In this document: positions 25,098 through 36,181 of the stretch, in pieces | How positions within the stretch are numbered: the stretch's first letter is position 1 | Layout of the letters: every line of letters begins with the position of its first letter | DNA from: Sipunculus nudus | Lineage: Eukaryota; Annelida; Sipuncula; Golfingiida; Sipunculidae | Direction: 5' to 3' | NCBI GenBank assembly: GCA_026874595.1 | Contig: CM049318.1 | Coordinates: forward strand, 44,992,456 to 45,056,455 | Length of the DNA stretch: 64,000 nt | Translations under genes and position numbers: made by a program | Notes under the pieces: model-generated | Told to the model about the DNA's origin: nothing | What the model saw: the letters and a program-made list of their open reading frames with translations, nothing else | Database searches by the model: none

Positions 25098-25498
25098 AAG
25101 ATCGTGGTTTGTGCAAAAATGGCCGATTTAAATTGCGAAAGAAGCGTTTTAGAAGCTTCATTAGGCCATTTAGACCCTGTTACAAACGTCGTTTTCGCCG
25201 AAATCAGCTCGGTTTTCGCGTAATACAAGATCGTGTTTTCTGCAAAAGTGGCCGATTTAAATTGCGAAAGAAGCGTTTTAGAAGCTTCATTAGGCCATTT
25301 AGACCCTGTTACAAACGTCGTTTTCGCCGAAATCAGCTCGGTTTTCGCGTAATACAAGATCGTGTTTTCTGCAAAAGTGGCCGATTTAAATTGCGAAAGA
25401 AGCGTTTTAGAAGCTTCATTAGGCCATTTAGACCCTGTTACAAACGTCGTTTTCGCCGAAATGGGCTCGGTTTTCGCGTAATACAAGATCGTGTTTTG
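25098..25498 (+). repeat. End of a canonical satellite B run
   Basis: Just over three canonical monomers, cut on the left by the gap. They correspond to the end of the canonical run in the next HOR (around 28712 onward), so the contig begins inside an HOR. Confidence 0.9.
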
Positions 25499-26330
25499 TG
25501 CAAAAATGGCCGAATTAAATAGAAAAAGAAGCGTTTCACAAGATTTATTAGGCCATTTAGAACCTGTTACAAACGTCGGTTTCGCCGAAATCAGCTCGGT
25601 TTCGGCGCAACACGAAATCGTTTTTTCTGCAAAAGTGGCCGATTTAAATTGCAAAAGATGCGTTTGAAAAGCTTCATTAGTCCATTCAGAACCTCTTACA
25701 AACGCCGTTTTCGCCGAAATTAGCTCGGTTTTCGCGTTATACAAGATCGGGTTTTGGCGAAAAATGGCCGATTTAAATAGCGAAAGAAGCGTTCACAAGC
25801 TTTATTAGGCCAGTTGATAACCGGTTACAAACGACGTTTTCGCCGAAATCAGCTCGGTTTCCTCGTAATACAAGATCGTGTTCGTGCAAAAATTGCCGAT
25901 TTAAATTGCGAAAGAAAGGTTTTAGAAGCTTCATTAGTCCAGTTGATAACCGGTTACAAGCGTCGTTTTCGCCGAAATCAGCTTGGTTTTCGCGTAATAC
26001 AAGGTCATGTTTTGTGCAAAAATGGCCGATTTAAATTCCGAAAAAAGCATTTTAGGAGCTTCACTGGTCCATTTAGAACCTGTTACAAACGCCGTTTTCG
26101 CCGAAATCAGCTCGGTTTCGGGCGCAACACGAAATCGTTTTTTGTGCAAAAATGGCCGATTTAAATTGCAAAAGATGTGTTTTAAAAACTTCATTAGTCC
26201 ATTCAGAACCTCTTACAATCGCCGTTTTCGCCGAAATTAGCTCGGTTTTCGCGTTATACAAGATCGTGTTTTGGCGAAAAATGGCCGATTTAAATAACGA
26301 AAGAAGCGTTTCACAAGCTTTATTAGGCCA
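25499..26330 (+). repeat. Diverged monomer block of satellite B HOR
   Basis: About 6.5 non-canonical monomers in fixed order, marked by ATTAAATAGAAAAAG, GGTTTCGGCGCAACACG, GTTGATAACCGGTTAC and TGGCGAAAAATGG variants. The same ordered block returns at about 29113-29943 and 32852-34203. Here one monomer has an extra G (GGGCGCAAC near 26120), the main difference from the later copies. Confidence 0.9.
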
Positions 26331-26389
26331 GTTGATTACCGGTAACAAACGCCGTTTTCGCCGAAATCAGCTCGGTTTTCGCGTAATAC

Positions 26390-26518
26390 AAGATCGTGTT
26401 TTGTGCAAAAATGGCCGATTTAAATTGCGAAAGAAGCGTTTTAGAAGCTTCATTAGGCCATTTAGACCCTGTTACAAACGTCGTTTTCGCCGAAATCAGC
26501 TCGGTTTTCGCGTAATAC
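26390..26518 (+). repeat. Canonical 129-bp satellite B monomer (reference)
   Basis: Starts AAGATCGTG, then GGCCGATTTAAATTGCG, AAGCTTCATTAGGCC, ACCCTGTTACAAACG and TTTTCGCCGAAA, and ends CGCGTAATAC. By hand count it has 53 G+C of 129 (41 percent) and 11 CpG where base composition predicts about 5.4. It includes the near-palindrome TTTCG-C-CGAAA and the 8-bp palindrome GAAGCTTC. Two of its six frames lack stops, one per strand. I saw no match to a CENP-B box. Confidence 0.95.
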
Positions 26519-28087
26519 AAGATCGTGTTTTGTGCAAAAATGGCCGATTTCAATTGCAAAAGAAGCGTTTTAGAAGCTTCATTAGGCCATTTAGACCCTG
26601 TTACAAACGTCGTTTTCGCCGAAATCAGCTCGGTTTTCGCGTAATACAAGATCGTGTTTTGTGCAAAAATGGCCGATTTAAATTGCGAAAGAAGCGTTTT
26701 AGAAGCTTCATTAGGCCATTTAGACCCTGTTACAAACGTCGTTTTCGCCGAAATGGGCTCGGTTTTCGCGTAATACAAGATCGTGTTTTGTGCAAAAATG
26801 GCCGATTTAAATTGCGAAAGAAGCGTTTTAGAAGCTTCATTAGGCCATTTAGACCCTGTTACAAACGTCGTTTTCGCCGAAATCAGCTCGGTTTTCGCGT
26901 AATACAAGATCGTGTTTTGTGCAAAAATGGCCGATTTAAATTGCGAAAGAAGCGTTTTAGAAGCTTCATTAGGCCATTTAGACCCTGTTACAAACGTCGT
27001 TTTCGCCGAAATCAGCTCGGTTTTCGCGTAATACAAGATCGTGTTTTCTGCAAAAGTGGCCGATTTAAATTGCGAAAGAAGCGTTTTAGAAGCTTCATTA
27101 GGCCATTTAGACCCTGTTACAAACGTCGTTTTCGCCGAAATCAGCTCGGTTTTCGCGTAATACAAGATCGTGTTTTGTGCAAAAATGGCCGATTTAAATT
27201 GCGAAAGAAGCGTTTTAGAAGCTTCATTAAGCCATTTAGACCCTGTTACAAACGTCGTTTTCGCCGAAATCAGCTCGGTTTTCGCGTAATACAAGATCGT
27301 GTTTTGTGCAAAAATGGCCGATTTAAATTGCGAAAGAAGCGTTTTAGAAGCTTCATTAGGCCATTTAGACCCTGTTACAAACGTCGTTTTCGCCGAAATG
27401 GGCTCGGTTTTCGCGTAATACAAGATCGTGTTTTGTGCAAAAATGGCCGATTTAAATTGCGAAAGAAGCATTTTAGAAGCTTCATTAGGCCATTTAGACC
27501 CTGTTACAAACGTCGTTTTCGCCGAAATCAGCTCGGTTTTCGCGTAATACAAGATCGTGTTTTGTGCAAAAATGGCCGATTTTAATTGCGAAAGAAGCGT
27601 TTTAGAAGCTTCATTAGGCCATTTAGACCCTGTTACAAACGTCGTTTTCGCCGAAATGGGCTCGGTTTTCGCGTAATACAAGATCGTGTTTTGTGCAAAA
27701 ATGGCCGATTTAAATTGCAAAAGAAGCGTTTTAGAAGCTTCATTAGGCCATTTAGACCCTGTTACAAACGTCGTTTTCGCCGAAATGGGCTCGGTTTTCG
27801 CGTAATACAAGATCGTGTTTTGTGCAAAAATGGCCGATTTAAATTGCGAAAGAAGCGTTTTAGAAGCTTCATTAGGCCATTTAGACCCTGTTACAAACGT
27901 CGTTTTCGCCGAAATCAGCTCGGTTTTCGCGTAATACAAGATCGTGTTTTGTGCAAAAATGGCCGATTTAAATTGCGAAAGAAGCGTTTTAGAAGCTTCA
28001 TTAGGCCATTTAGACCCTGTTACAAACGTCGTTTTCGCCGAAATCTGCTCGGTTTTCGCGTAATACAAGATCGTGTTTTCTGCAAAA

Positions 28088-28140
28088 ATGGCAGTTATCT
28101 GATGCTAAAGAAGCCATTTAGGATCTTCATTACCCGATTT
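28088..28140 (+). repeat. Aberrant half-monomer in HOR 1
   Basis: About 50 bp of one monomer are replaced by strongly diverged text (GCAGTTATCTGATGC, AAGCCATTTAGGATC, TTACCCGATTT) while both flanks are canonical. The same segment occurs once in HOR 2 at about 32346-32400. It looks like a patch from a more distant monomer family brought in by gene conversion before the HOR was copied. Confidence 0.85.
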
Positions 28141-29943
28141 AGACCCTGTTACAAACGTCGTTTTCGCCGAAATCGGCTCGGTTTTCGCGTAATACAAGAT
28201 CGTGTTTTCTGCAAAAGTGGCCGATTTAAATTGCGAAAGAAGCGTTTTAGAAGCTTCATTAGGCCATTTAGACCCTGTTACAAACGTCGTTTTCGCCGAA
28301 ATGGGCTCGGTTTTCGCGTAATACAAGATCGTGTTTTGTGCAAAAATGGCCGATTTAAATTGCGAAAGAAGCGTTTTAGAAGCTTCATTAGGCCATTTAG
28401 ACCCTGTTACAAACGTCGTTTTCGCCGAAATGGGCTCGGTTTTCGCGTAATACAAGATCGTGTTTTGTGCAAAAATGGCCGATTTAAATTGCGAAAGAAG
28501 CGTTTTAGAAGCTTCATTAGGCCATTTAGACCCTGTTACAAACGTCGTTTTCGCCGAAATCAGCTCGGTTTTCGCGTAATACAAGATCGTGTTTTCTGCA
28601 AAAGTGGCCGATTTAAATTGCGAAAGAAGCGTTTTAGAAGCTTCATTAGGCCATTTAGACCCTGTTACAAACGTCGTTTTCGCCGAAATCAGCTCGGTTT
28701 TCGCGTAATACAAGATCGTGTTTTCTGCAAAAGTGGCCGATTTAAATTGCGAAAGAAGCGTTTTAGAAGCTTCATTAGGCCATTTAGACCCTGTTACAAA
28801 CGTCGTTTTCGCCGAAATGGGCTCGGTTTTCGCGTAATACAAGATCGTGTTTTGTGCAAAAATGGCCGATTTAAATTGCGAAAGAAGCGTTTTAGAAGCT
28901 TCATTAGGCCATTTAGACCCTGTTACAAACGTCGTTTTCGCCGAAATCAGCTCGGTTTTCGCGTAATACAAGATCGTGTTTTGTGCAAAAATGGCCGATA
29001 TAAATTGCGAAAGAAGCGTTTTAGAAACTTCATTAGTCTATTTAGACCCTGTCACAAACGCCGTTTTCGCCGAAATTTGCTCGGTTTTCGAGTTATACAA
29101 GATCGTGTTTTGTGCAAAAATGGCCGAATTAAATAGAAAAAGAAGCGTTTCACAAGATTTATTAGGCCATTTAGAACCTGTTACAAACGTCGGTTTCGCC
29201 GAAATCAGCTCGGTTTCGGCGCAACACGAAATCGTTTTTTCTGCAAAAGTGGCCGATTTAAATTGCAAAAGATGCGTTTGAAAAGCTTCATTAGTCCATT
29301 CAGAACCTCTTACAAACGCCGTTTTCGCCGAAATTAGCTCGGTTTTCGCGTTATACAAGATCGGGTTTTGGCGAAAAATGGCCGATTTAAATAGCGAAAG
29401 AAGCGTTCACAAGCTTTATTAGGCCAGTTGATAACCGGTTACAAACGACGTTTTCGCCGAAATCAGCTCGGTTTCCTCGTAATACAAGATCGTGTTCGTG
29501 CAAAAATTGCCGATTTAAATTGCGAAAGAAAGGTTTTAGAAGCTTCATTAGTCCAGTTGATAACCGGTTACAAGCGTCGTTTTCGCCGAAATCAGCTTGG
29601 TTTTCGCGTAATACAAGGTCATGTTTTGTGCAAAAATGGCCGATTTAAATTCCGAAAAAAGCATTTTAGGAGCTTCACTGGTCCATTTAGAACCTGTTAC
29701 AAACGCCGTTTTCGCCGAAATCAGCTCGGTTTCGGCGCAACACGAAATCGTTTTTTGTGCAAAAATGGCCGATTTAAATTGCAAAAGATGTGTTTTAAAA
29801 GCTTCATTAGTCCATTCAGAACCTCTTACAATCGCCGTTTTCGCCGAAATTAGCTCGGTTTTCGCGTTATACAAGATCGTGTTTTGGCGAAAAATGGCCG
29901 ATTTAAATAACGAAAGAAGCGTTTCACAAGCTTTATTAGGCCA

Positions 29944-32900
29944 GTTGATTACCGGTAACAAACGCCGTTTTCGCCGAAATCAGCTCGGTTTTCGCGTAAT
30001 ACAAGATCGTGTTTTGTGCAAAAATGGCCGATTTAAATTGCGAAAGAAGCGTTTTAGAAGCTTCATTAGGCCATTTAGACCCTGTTACAAACGTCGTTTT
30101 CGCCGAAATCAGCTCGGTTTTCGCGTAATACAAGATCGTGTTTTGTGCAAAAATGGCCGATTTAAATTGCGAAAGAAGCGTTTTAGAAGCTTCATTAGGC
30201 CATTTAGACCCTGTTACAAACGTCGTTTTCGCCGAAATGGGCTCGGTTTTCGCGTAATACAACATCGTGTTTTGTGCAAAAATGGCCGATTTAAATTGCG
30301 AAAGAAGCTTTTTAGAAGCTTCATTAGGCCATTTAGACCCTGTTACAAACGTCGTTTTCGCCGAAATCAGCTCGGTTTTCGCGTAATACAAGATCGTGTT
30401 TTCTGCAAAAATGGCCGATTTAAATTGCGAAAGAAGCGTTTTAGAAGCTTCATTAGGCCATTTAGTCCCTGTTACAAACGTCGTTTTCGCCGAAATGGGC
30501 TCGGTTTTCGCGTAATACAAGATCGTGTTTTGTGCAAAAATGGCCGATTTAAATTGCGAAAGAAGCGTTTTAGAAGCTTCATTAGGCCATTTAGACCCTG
30601 TTACAAACGTCGTTTTCGCCGAAATCAGCTCGGTTTTCGCGTAATACAAGATCGTGTTTTGTGGAAAAATGGCCGATTTAAATTGCGAAAGAAGCGTTTT
30701 AGAAGCTTCATTAGGCCATTTAGACCCTGTTACAAACGTCGTTTTCGCCGAAATCAGCTCGGTTTTCGCGTAATACAAGATCGTGTTTTGTGCAAAAATG
30801 GCCGATTTAAATTGCAAAAGAAGCGTTTTAGAAGCTTCATTAGGCCATTTAGACCCTGTTACAAACGTCGTTTTCGCCGAAATCAGCTCGGTTTTCGCGT
30901 AATACAAGATCGTGTTTTGTGCAAAAATGGCCGATTTAAATTGCGAAAGAAGCGTTTTAGAAGCTTCATTAGGCCATTTAGACCCTGTTACAAACGTCGT
31001 TTTCGCCGAAATGGGCTCGGTTTTCGCGTAATACAAGATCGTGTTTTGTGCAAAAATTGCCGATTTAAATTGCGAAAGAAGCGTTTTAGAAGCTTCATTA
31101 GGCCATTTAGACCCTGTTACAAACGTCGTTTTCGCCGAAATGGGCTCGGTTTTCGCGTAATACAAGATCGTGTTTTGTGCAAAAATGGCCGATTTAAATT
31201 GCGAAAGAAGCGTTTTAGAAGCTTCATTAGGCCATTTAGACCCTGTTACAAACGTCGTTTTCGCCGAAATCAGCTCGGTTTTCGCGTAATACAAGATCGT
31301 GTTTTCTGCAAAAGTGGCCGATTTAAATTGCGAAAGAAGCGTTTTAGAAGCTTCATTAGGCCATTTAGACCCTGTTACAAACGTCGTTTTCGCCGAAATC
31401 AGCTCGGTTTTCGCGTAATACAAGATCGTGTTTTGTGCAAAAATGGCCGATTTAAATTGCGAAAGAAGCGTTTTAGAAGCTTCATTAAGCCATTTAGACC
31501 CTGTTACAAACGTCGTTTTCGCCGAAATCAGCTCGGTTTTCGCGTAATACAAGATCGTGTTTTGTGCAAAAATGGCCGATTTAAATTGCGAAAGAAGCGT
31601 TTTAGAAGCTTCATTAGGCCATTTAGACCCTGTTACAAACGTCGTTTTCGCCGAAATGGGCTTGGTTTTCGCGTAATACAAGATCGTGTTTTGTGCAAAA
31701 ATGGCCGATTTAAATTGCGAAAGAAGCATTTTAGAAGCTTCATTAGGCCATTTAGACCCTGTTACAAACGTCGTTTTCGCCGAAATCAGCTCGGTTTTCG
31801 CGTAATACAAGATCGTGTTTTGTGCAAAAATGGCCGATTTTAATTGCGAAAGAAGCGTTTTAGAAGCTTCATTAGGCCATTTAGACCCTGTTACAAACGT
31901 CGTTTTCGCCGAAATGGGCTCGGTTTTCGCGTAATACAAGATCGTGTTTTGTGCAAAAATGGCCGATTTAAATTGCAAAAGAAGCGTTTTAGAAGCTTCA
32001 TTAGGCCATTTAGACCCTGTTACAAACGTCGTTTTCGCCGAAATGGGCTCGGTTTTCGCGTAATACAAGATCGTGTTTTGTGCAAAAATGGCCGATTTAA
32101 ATTGCGAAAGAAGCGTTTTAGAAGCTTCATTAGGCCATTTAGACCCTGTTACAAACGTCGTTTTCGCCGAAATCAGCTCGGTTTTCGCGTAATACAAGAT
32201 CGTGTTTTGTGCAAAAATGGCCGATTTAAATTGCGAAAGAAGCGTTTTAGAAGCTTCATTAGGCCATTTAGACCCTGTTACAAACGTCGTTTTCGCCGAA
32301 ATCTGCTCGGTTTTCGCGTAATACAAGATCGTGTTTTCTGCAAAAATGGCAGTTATCTGATGCTAAAGAAGCCATTTAGGATCTTCATTACCCGATTTAG
32401 ACCCTGTTACAAACGTCGTTTTCGCCGAAATCAGCTCGGTTTTCGCGTAATACAAGATCGTGTTTTCTGCAAAAGTGGCCGATTTAAATTGCGAAAGAAG
32501 CGTTTTAGAAGCTTCATTAGGCCATTTAGACCCTGTTACAAACGTCGTTTTTGCCGAAATGGGCTCGGTTTTCGCGTAATACAAGATCGTGTTTTGTGCA
32601 AAAATGGCCGATTTAAATTGCGAAAGAAGCGTTTTTAGAAGCTTCATTAGGCCATTTAGACCCTGTTACAAACGTCGTTTTCGCCGAAATCAGCTCGGTT
32701 TTCGCGTAATACAAGATCGTGTTTTGTGCAAAAATGGCCGATATAAATTGCGAAAGAAGCGTTTTAGAAACTTCATTAGTCCATTTAGACCCTGTCACAA
32801 ACGCCGTTTTCGCCGAAATTTGCTCGGTTTTCGAGTTATACAAGATCGTGTTTTGTGCAAAAATGGCCGAATTAAATAGAAAAAGAAGCGTTTCACAAGA

Positions 32901-34203
32901 TTTATTAGGCCATTTAGAACCTGTTACAAACGTCGGTTTCGCCGAAATCAGCTCGGTTTCGGCGCAACACGAAATCGTTTTTTCTGCAAAAGTGGCCGAT
33001 TTAAATTGCAAAAGATGCGTTTGAAAAGCTTCATTAGTCCATTCAGAACCTCTTACAAACGCCGTTTTCGCCGAAATTAGCTCGGTTTTCGCGTTATACA
33101 AGATCGGGTTTTGGCGAAAAATGGCCGATTTAAATAGCGAAAGAAGCGTTCACAAGCTTTATTAGGCCAGTTGATAACCGGTTACAAACGACGTTTTCGC
33201 CGAAATCAGCTCGGTTTCCTCGTAATACAAGATCATGTTCGTGCAAAAATTGCCGATTTAAATTGCGAAAGAAAGGTTTTAGAAGCTTCATTAGTCCAGT
33301 TGATAACCGGTTACAAGCGTCGTTTTCGCCGAAATCAGCTTGGTTTTCGCGTAATACAAGGTCATGTTTTGTGCAAAAATGGCCGATTTAAATTCCGAAA
33401 AAAGCATTTTAGGAGCTTCACTGGTCCATTTAGAACCTGTTACAAACGCCGTTTTCGCCGAAATCAGCTCGGTTTCGGCGCAACACGAAATCGTTTTTTG
33501 TGCAAAAATGGCCGATTTAAATTGCAAAAGATGTGTTTTAAAAGCTTCATTAGTCCATTCAGAACCTCTTACAATCGCCGTTTTCGCCGAAATTAGCTCG
33601 GTTTTCGCGTTATACAAGATCGGGTTTTGGCGAAAAATGGCCGATTTAAATAGCGAAAGAAGCGTTCACAAGCTTTATTAGGCCAGTTGATAACCGGTTA
33701 CAAACGACGTTTTCGCCGAAATCAGCTCGGTTTCCTCGTAATACAAGATCGTGTTCGTGCAAAAATTGCCGATTTAAATTGCGAAAGAAAGGTTTTAGAA
33801 GCTTCATTAGTCCAGTTGATAACCGGTTACAAGCGTCGTTTTCGCCGAAATCAGCTTGGTTTTCGCGTAATACAAGGTCATGTTTTGTGCAAAAATGGCC
33901 GATTTAAATTCCGAAAAAAGCATTTTAGGAGCTTCACTGGTCCATTTAGAACCTGTTACAAACGCCGTTTTCGCCGAAATCAGCTCGGTTTCGGCGCAAC
34001 ACGAAATCGTTTTTTGTGCAAAAATGGCCGATTTAAATTGCAAAAGATGTGTTTTAAAAGCTTCATTAGTCCATTCAGAACCTCTTACAATCGCCGTTTT
34101 CGCCGAAATTAGCTCGGTTTTCGCGTTATACAAGATCGTGTTTTGGCGAAAAATGGCCGGATTTAAATAACGAAAGAAGCGTTTCACAAGCTTTATTAGG
34201 CCA
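29944..34203 (+). repeat. Satellite B higher-order repeat 2 (33 monomers)
   Basis: Second copy of the HOR, 4,260 bp. Matching subtype order against HOR 1, it has about five extra canonical monomers before the shared core, about four fewer after the aberrant monomer, and a duplicated 4-monomer block at its end. The canonical run is interrupted by an extra T near 32635. Such differences are typical of unequal exchange between monomers. Confidence 0.85.
33100..34131 (+). repeat. Tandem duplication of a 516-bp, 4-monomer block
   Basis: Four diverged monomers (about 33100-33615) are repeated immediately (about 33616-34131) with near identity and a spacing of exactly 516 bp, four monomer lengths. 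One difference is the A at 33234 against G in the second copy (GATCATG versus GATCGTG). Confidence 0.88.
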
Positions 34204-36181
34204 GTTGATTACCGGTAACAAACGCCGTTTTCGCCGAAATCAGCTCGGTTTCCTAGTAATACTAGATCGTATTTGTGCAAAAATGGCCGATTTAAATTGC
34301 GAAAGAAAAGTTTTAGAAGCTTTGATAACCGGTTACAAACGTCGTTTTCGCCGAAATCAGCTCGGTTTTCGCGTAATACAAGATCGCCTTTTCTGCAAAA
34401 ATGGCCGAATTAAATTGCGAAAGAAGCGTTTTAGAGGCATCAATAGTTCATTTAGAATCTGTTACAAACGCCGTTTCGCCGAAATCAGCTTGGTTTTCGC
34501 GTAATGCAAGATCATGTTTTGTGCAAAAATGGCCTATTTAAATTCCGAAAAAAAGCATTTTAGGAGCTTCACTGGTCCATTTAGAACCTGTTACAAACGC
34601 CGTTTTCGCCGAAATCAGCTCAGTTTCGGCGCAACACGAAATTGTTTTTTCTGGCAAAAATGGCCGATTTAAATTGCGAAAGATGCGTTTTAAAAGCTTC
34701 ATTAGTCCATTCAGAACCTCTTGCAAACGTGGTTTTTGCCGAAATCAGCTCGGTTTTCCAGTAATACAAGATCGTTTTTTCTGCAATAATGCTTCATTAG
34801 TCCATTCAGAACATGTTACAAATGGCGTTTTCACCGAGATCACCGCGAGTTTTGCGTAATAGAAGATCGTGTTCTCTGCAAAAATGGCCGATTTAAATTG
34901 CGAAAGAAGCGTTTTAGAAGCTTCATTAGTCCATTTAGAACTTGTTATAAACGTCGTTTTCGACAAAATCAGCTTGGTTTTCAAGTAATACAAGATCATG
35001 TTTTGTGCAAAAATGGCCGATTTAAATTCCGAAAAAATCATTTAAGGAGCTTCACTGGTCCATTCAGAACCTGTTACAAACGCCATTTTCGCCGAAATCA
35101 GCTCGATTTCGGCGCAACACGAAATCGTGTTTTGTGCAAAAATGGCCGATTTAAATTGCAAAAGATGCGTTTTTAAAAGCTTCATTAGTCCATTCAGAAC
35201 CCCTTACAATCGCCGTTTTCGCCGAAATTAGCTCGGTTTTCGCGTTATACAAGATCGTGTTTCGGCGAAAAATGGGCCGATTTAAATAGCGAAAGAAGCG
35301 TTTCACAAGCTTTATTAGGCCAGTTGATAACCGGTTACAAACGCCGTTTTCGCCGAAAACAGCTCGGTTTCCTCGTAATACAAGATCGTGTTTGTGCAAA
35401 AATGGCCGATTTAAATTGCGAAAGAAACGTTTTAGAAGCTTCATTAGTCCAGTTGATAACGGGCTACAATCGTCGTTTTCGCCGAAATCAGCTCGGTTTT
35501 AGCGTAATACAAGATCGTGTTTTCTGCAAAAATGGCCGATTTAAATTGCGAAAGAAGCGTTTTAGAAACTTCATTAGGCCATTGACACCCTGTTACAAAC
35601 GCCGTTTTCGCCGAAATTCGCTCGGTTTTCGAGTAATACAAGATCGTGTTCTCTGCAAAAATGGCCGATTTAAATTGCAAAAGAAGCTCTTTAGAATCTT
35701 CATTAGTCTATTTAGAACCTGTTATAAACGTAGTTATCGCCGAAATCAGCTCGGTTTTCGTGTAATACAAGATCGTGTTTTGTGCAAAAATGGCCGATTT
35801 AAATTGCGAAAGAAGCGTTTAAGAAGCTTCATTAGGCCATTTAGACCCTGTTACAAACGTCGTTTTCGCCGAAATCAGCTCGGTTTTCGCGTAATACAAG
35901 ATCGTGTTTTGTGCAAAAATGGCCGATATAAATTGCGAAAGAAGCGTTTTAGAAACTTCATTAGTCCATTTAGACCCTGTCACAAACGCCGTTTTCGCCG
36001 AAATTTGCTCGGTTTTCGAGTTATACAAGATCGTGTTTTGTGCAAAAATGGCCGAATTAAATAGAAAAAGAAGCGTTTCACAAGATTTATTAGGCCATTT
36101 AGAACCTGTTACAAACGTCGGTTTCGCCGAAATCAGCTCGGTTTCGGCGCAACACGAAATCGTTTTTTCTGCAAAAATGGG
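34204..36181 (+). repeat. Diverged satellite B mosaic, first segment
   Basis: No long canonical run. It starts with the ATTACCGGTAAC monomer and the CTAGTAATACTAG monomer (34253-34265), includes a monomer that lost about 13 bp (AAGCTTTGATAACC near 34318) and a 95-bp truncated monomer near 34764, then monomers with ATAAACGTAGTTATCG. Most of it is repeated about 4,517 bp downstream (38716-40630), and its first about 1.05 kb again 7,057 bp downstream. Confidence 0.82.
34253..34265. repeat. Palindrome-bearing monomer marker CTAGTAATACTAG
   Basis: Six-base inverted repeat around a central A, created by changes to the CGCGTAATACAAG end of the canonical monomer. It also occurs at 38759, 41310, 43948, 46633, 48156, 49934, 57514 and 63975. 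The intervals (about 4.5, 2.55, 2.64, 2.69, 1.5 and 1.8 kb in contig 2) trace HOR boundaries. Confidence 0.85.

Larger units (their letters stand above)
26331..29943 (+). repeat. Satellite B higher-order repeat 1 (28 monomers)
   Basis: Bounded by the unique ATTACCGGTAAC monomer, which recurs at 29944 and 34204. It has about 21 canonical monomers, then the ordered diverged block. Canonical subtypes are marked by CAG or GGG in the ATCAGCTCGG/ATGGGCTCGG position and by linked TTTTGTG...AAAATGG or TTTTCTG...AAAGTGG variants. The order of subtypes acts as a barcode that can be aligned to HOR 2. Confidence 0.9.

Noticed and set aside
24496-25744. Open frames of 221-388 codons around the first gap
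   Set aside because: They run through 500 N, so most residues are undefined. The flanks belong to two different satellites.
26390-26518. CENP-B box in the satellite B monomer
   Set aside because: The TTCG and CGG elements present are not in the order or spacing of the known 17-bp box; the centromere idea rests on architecture alone.
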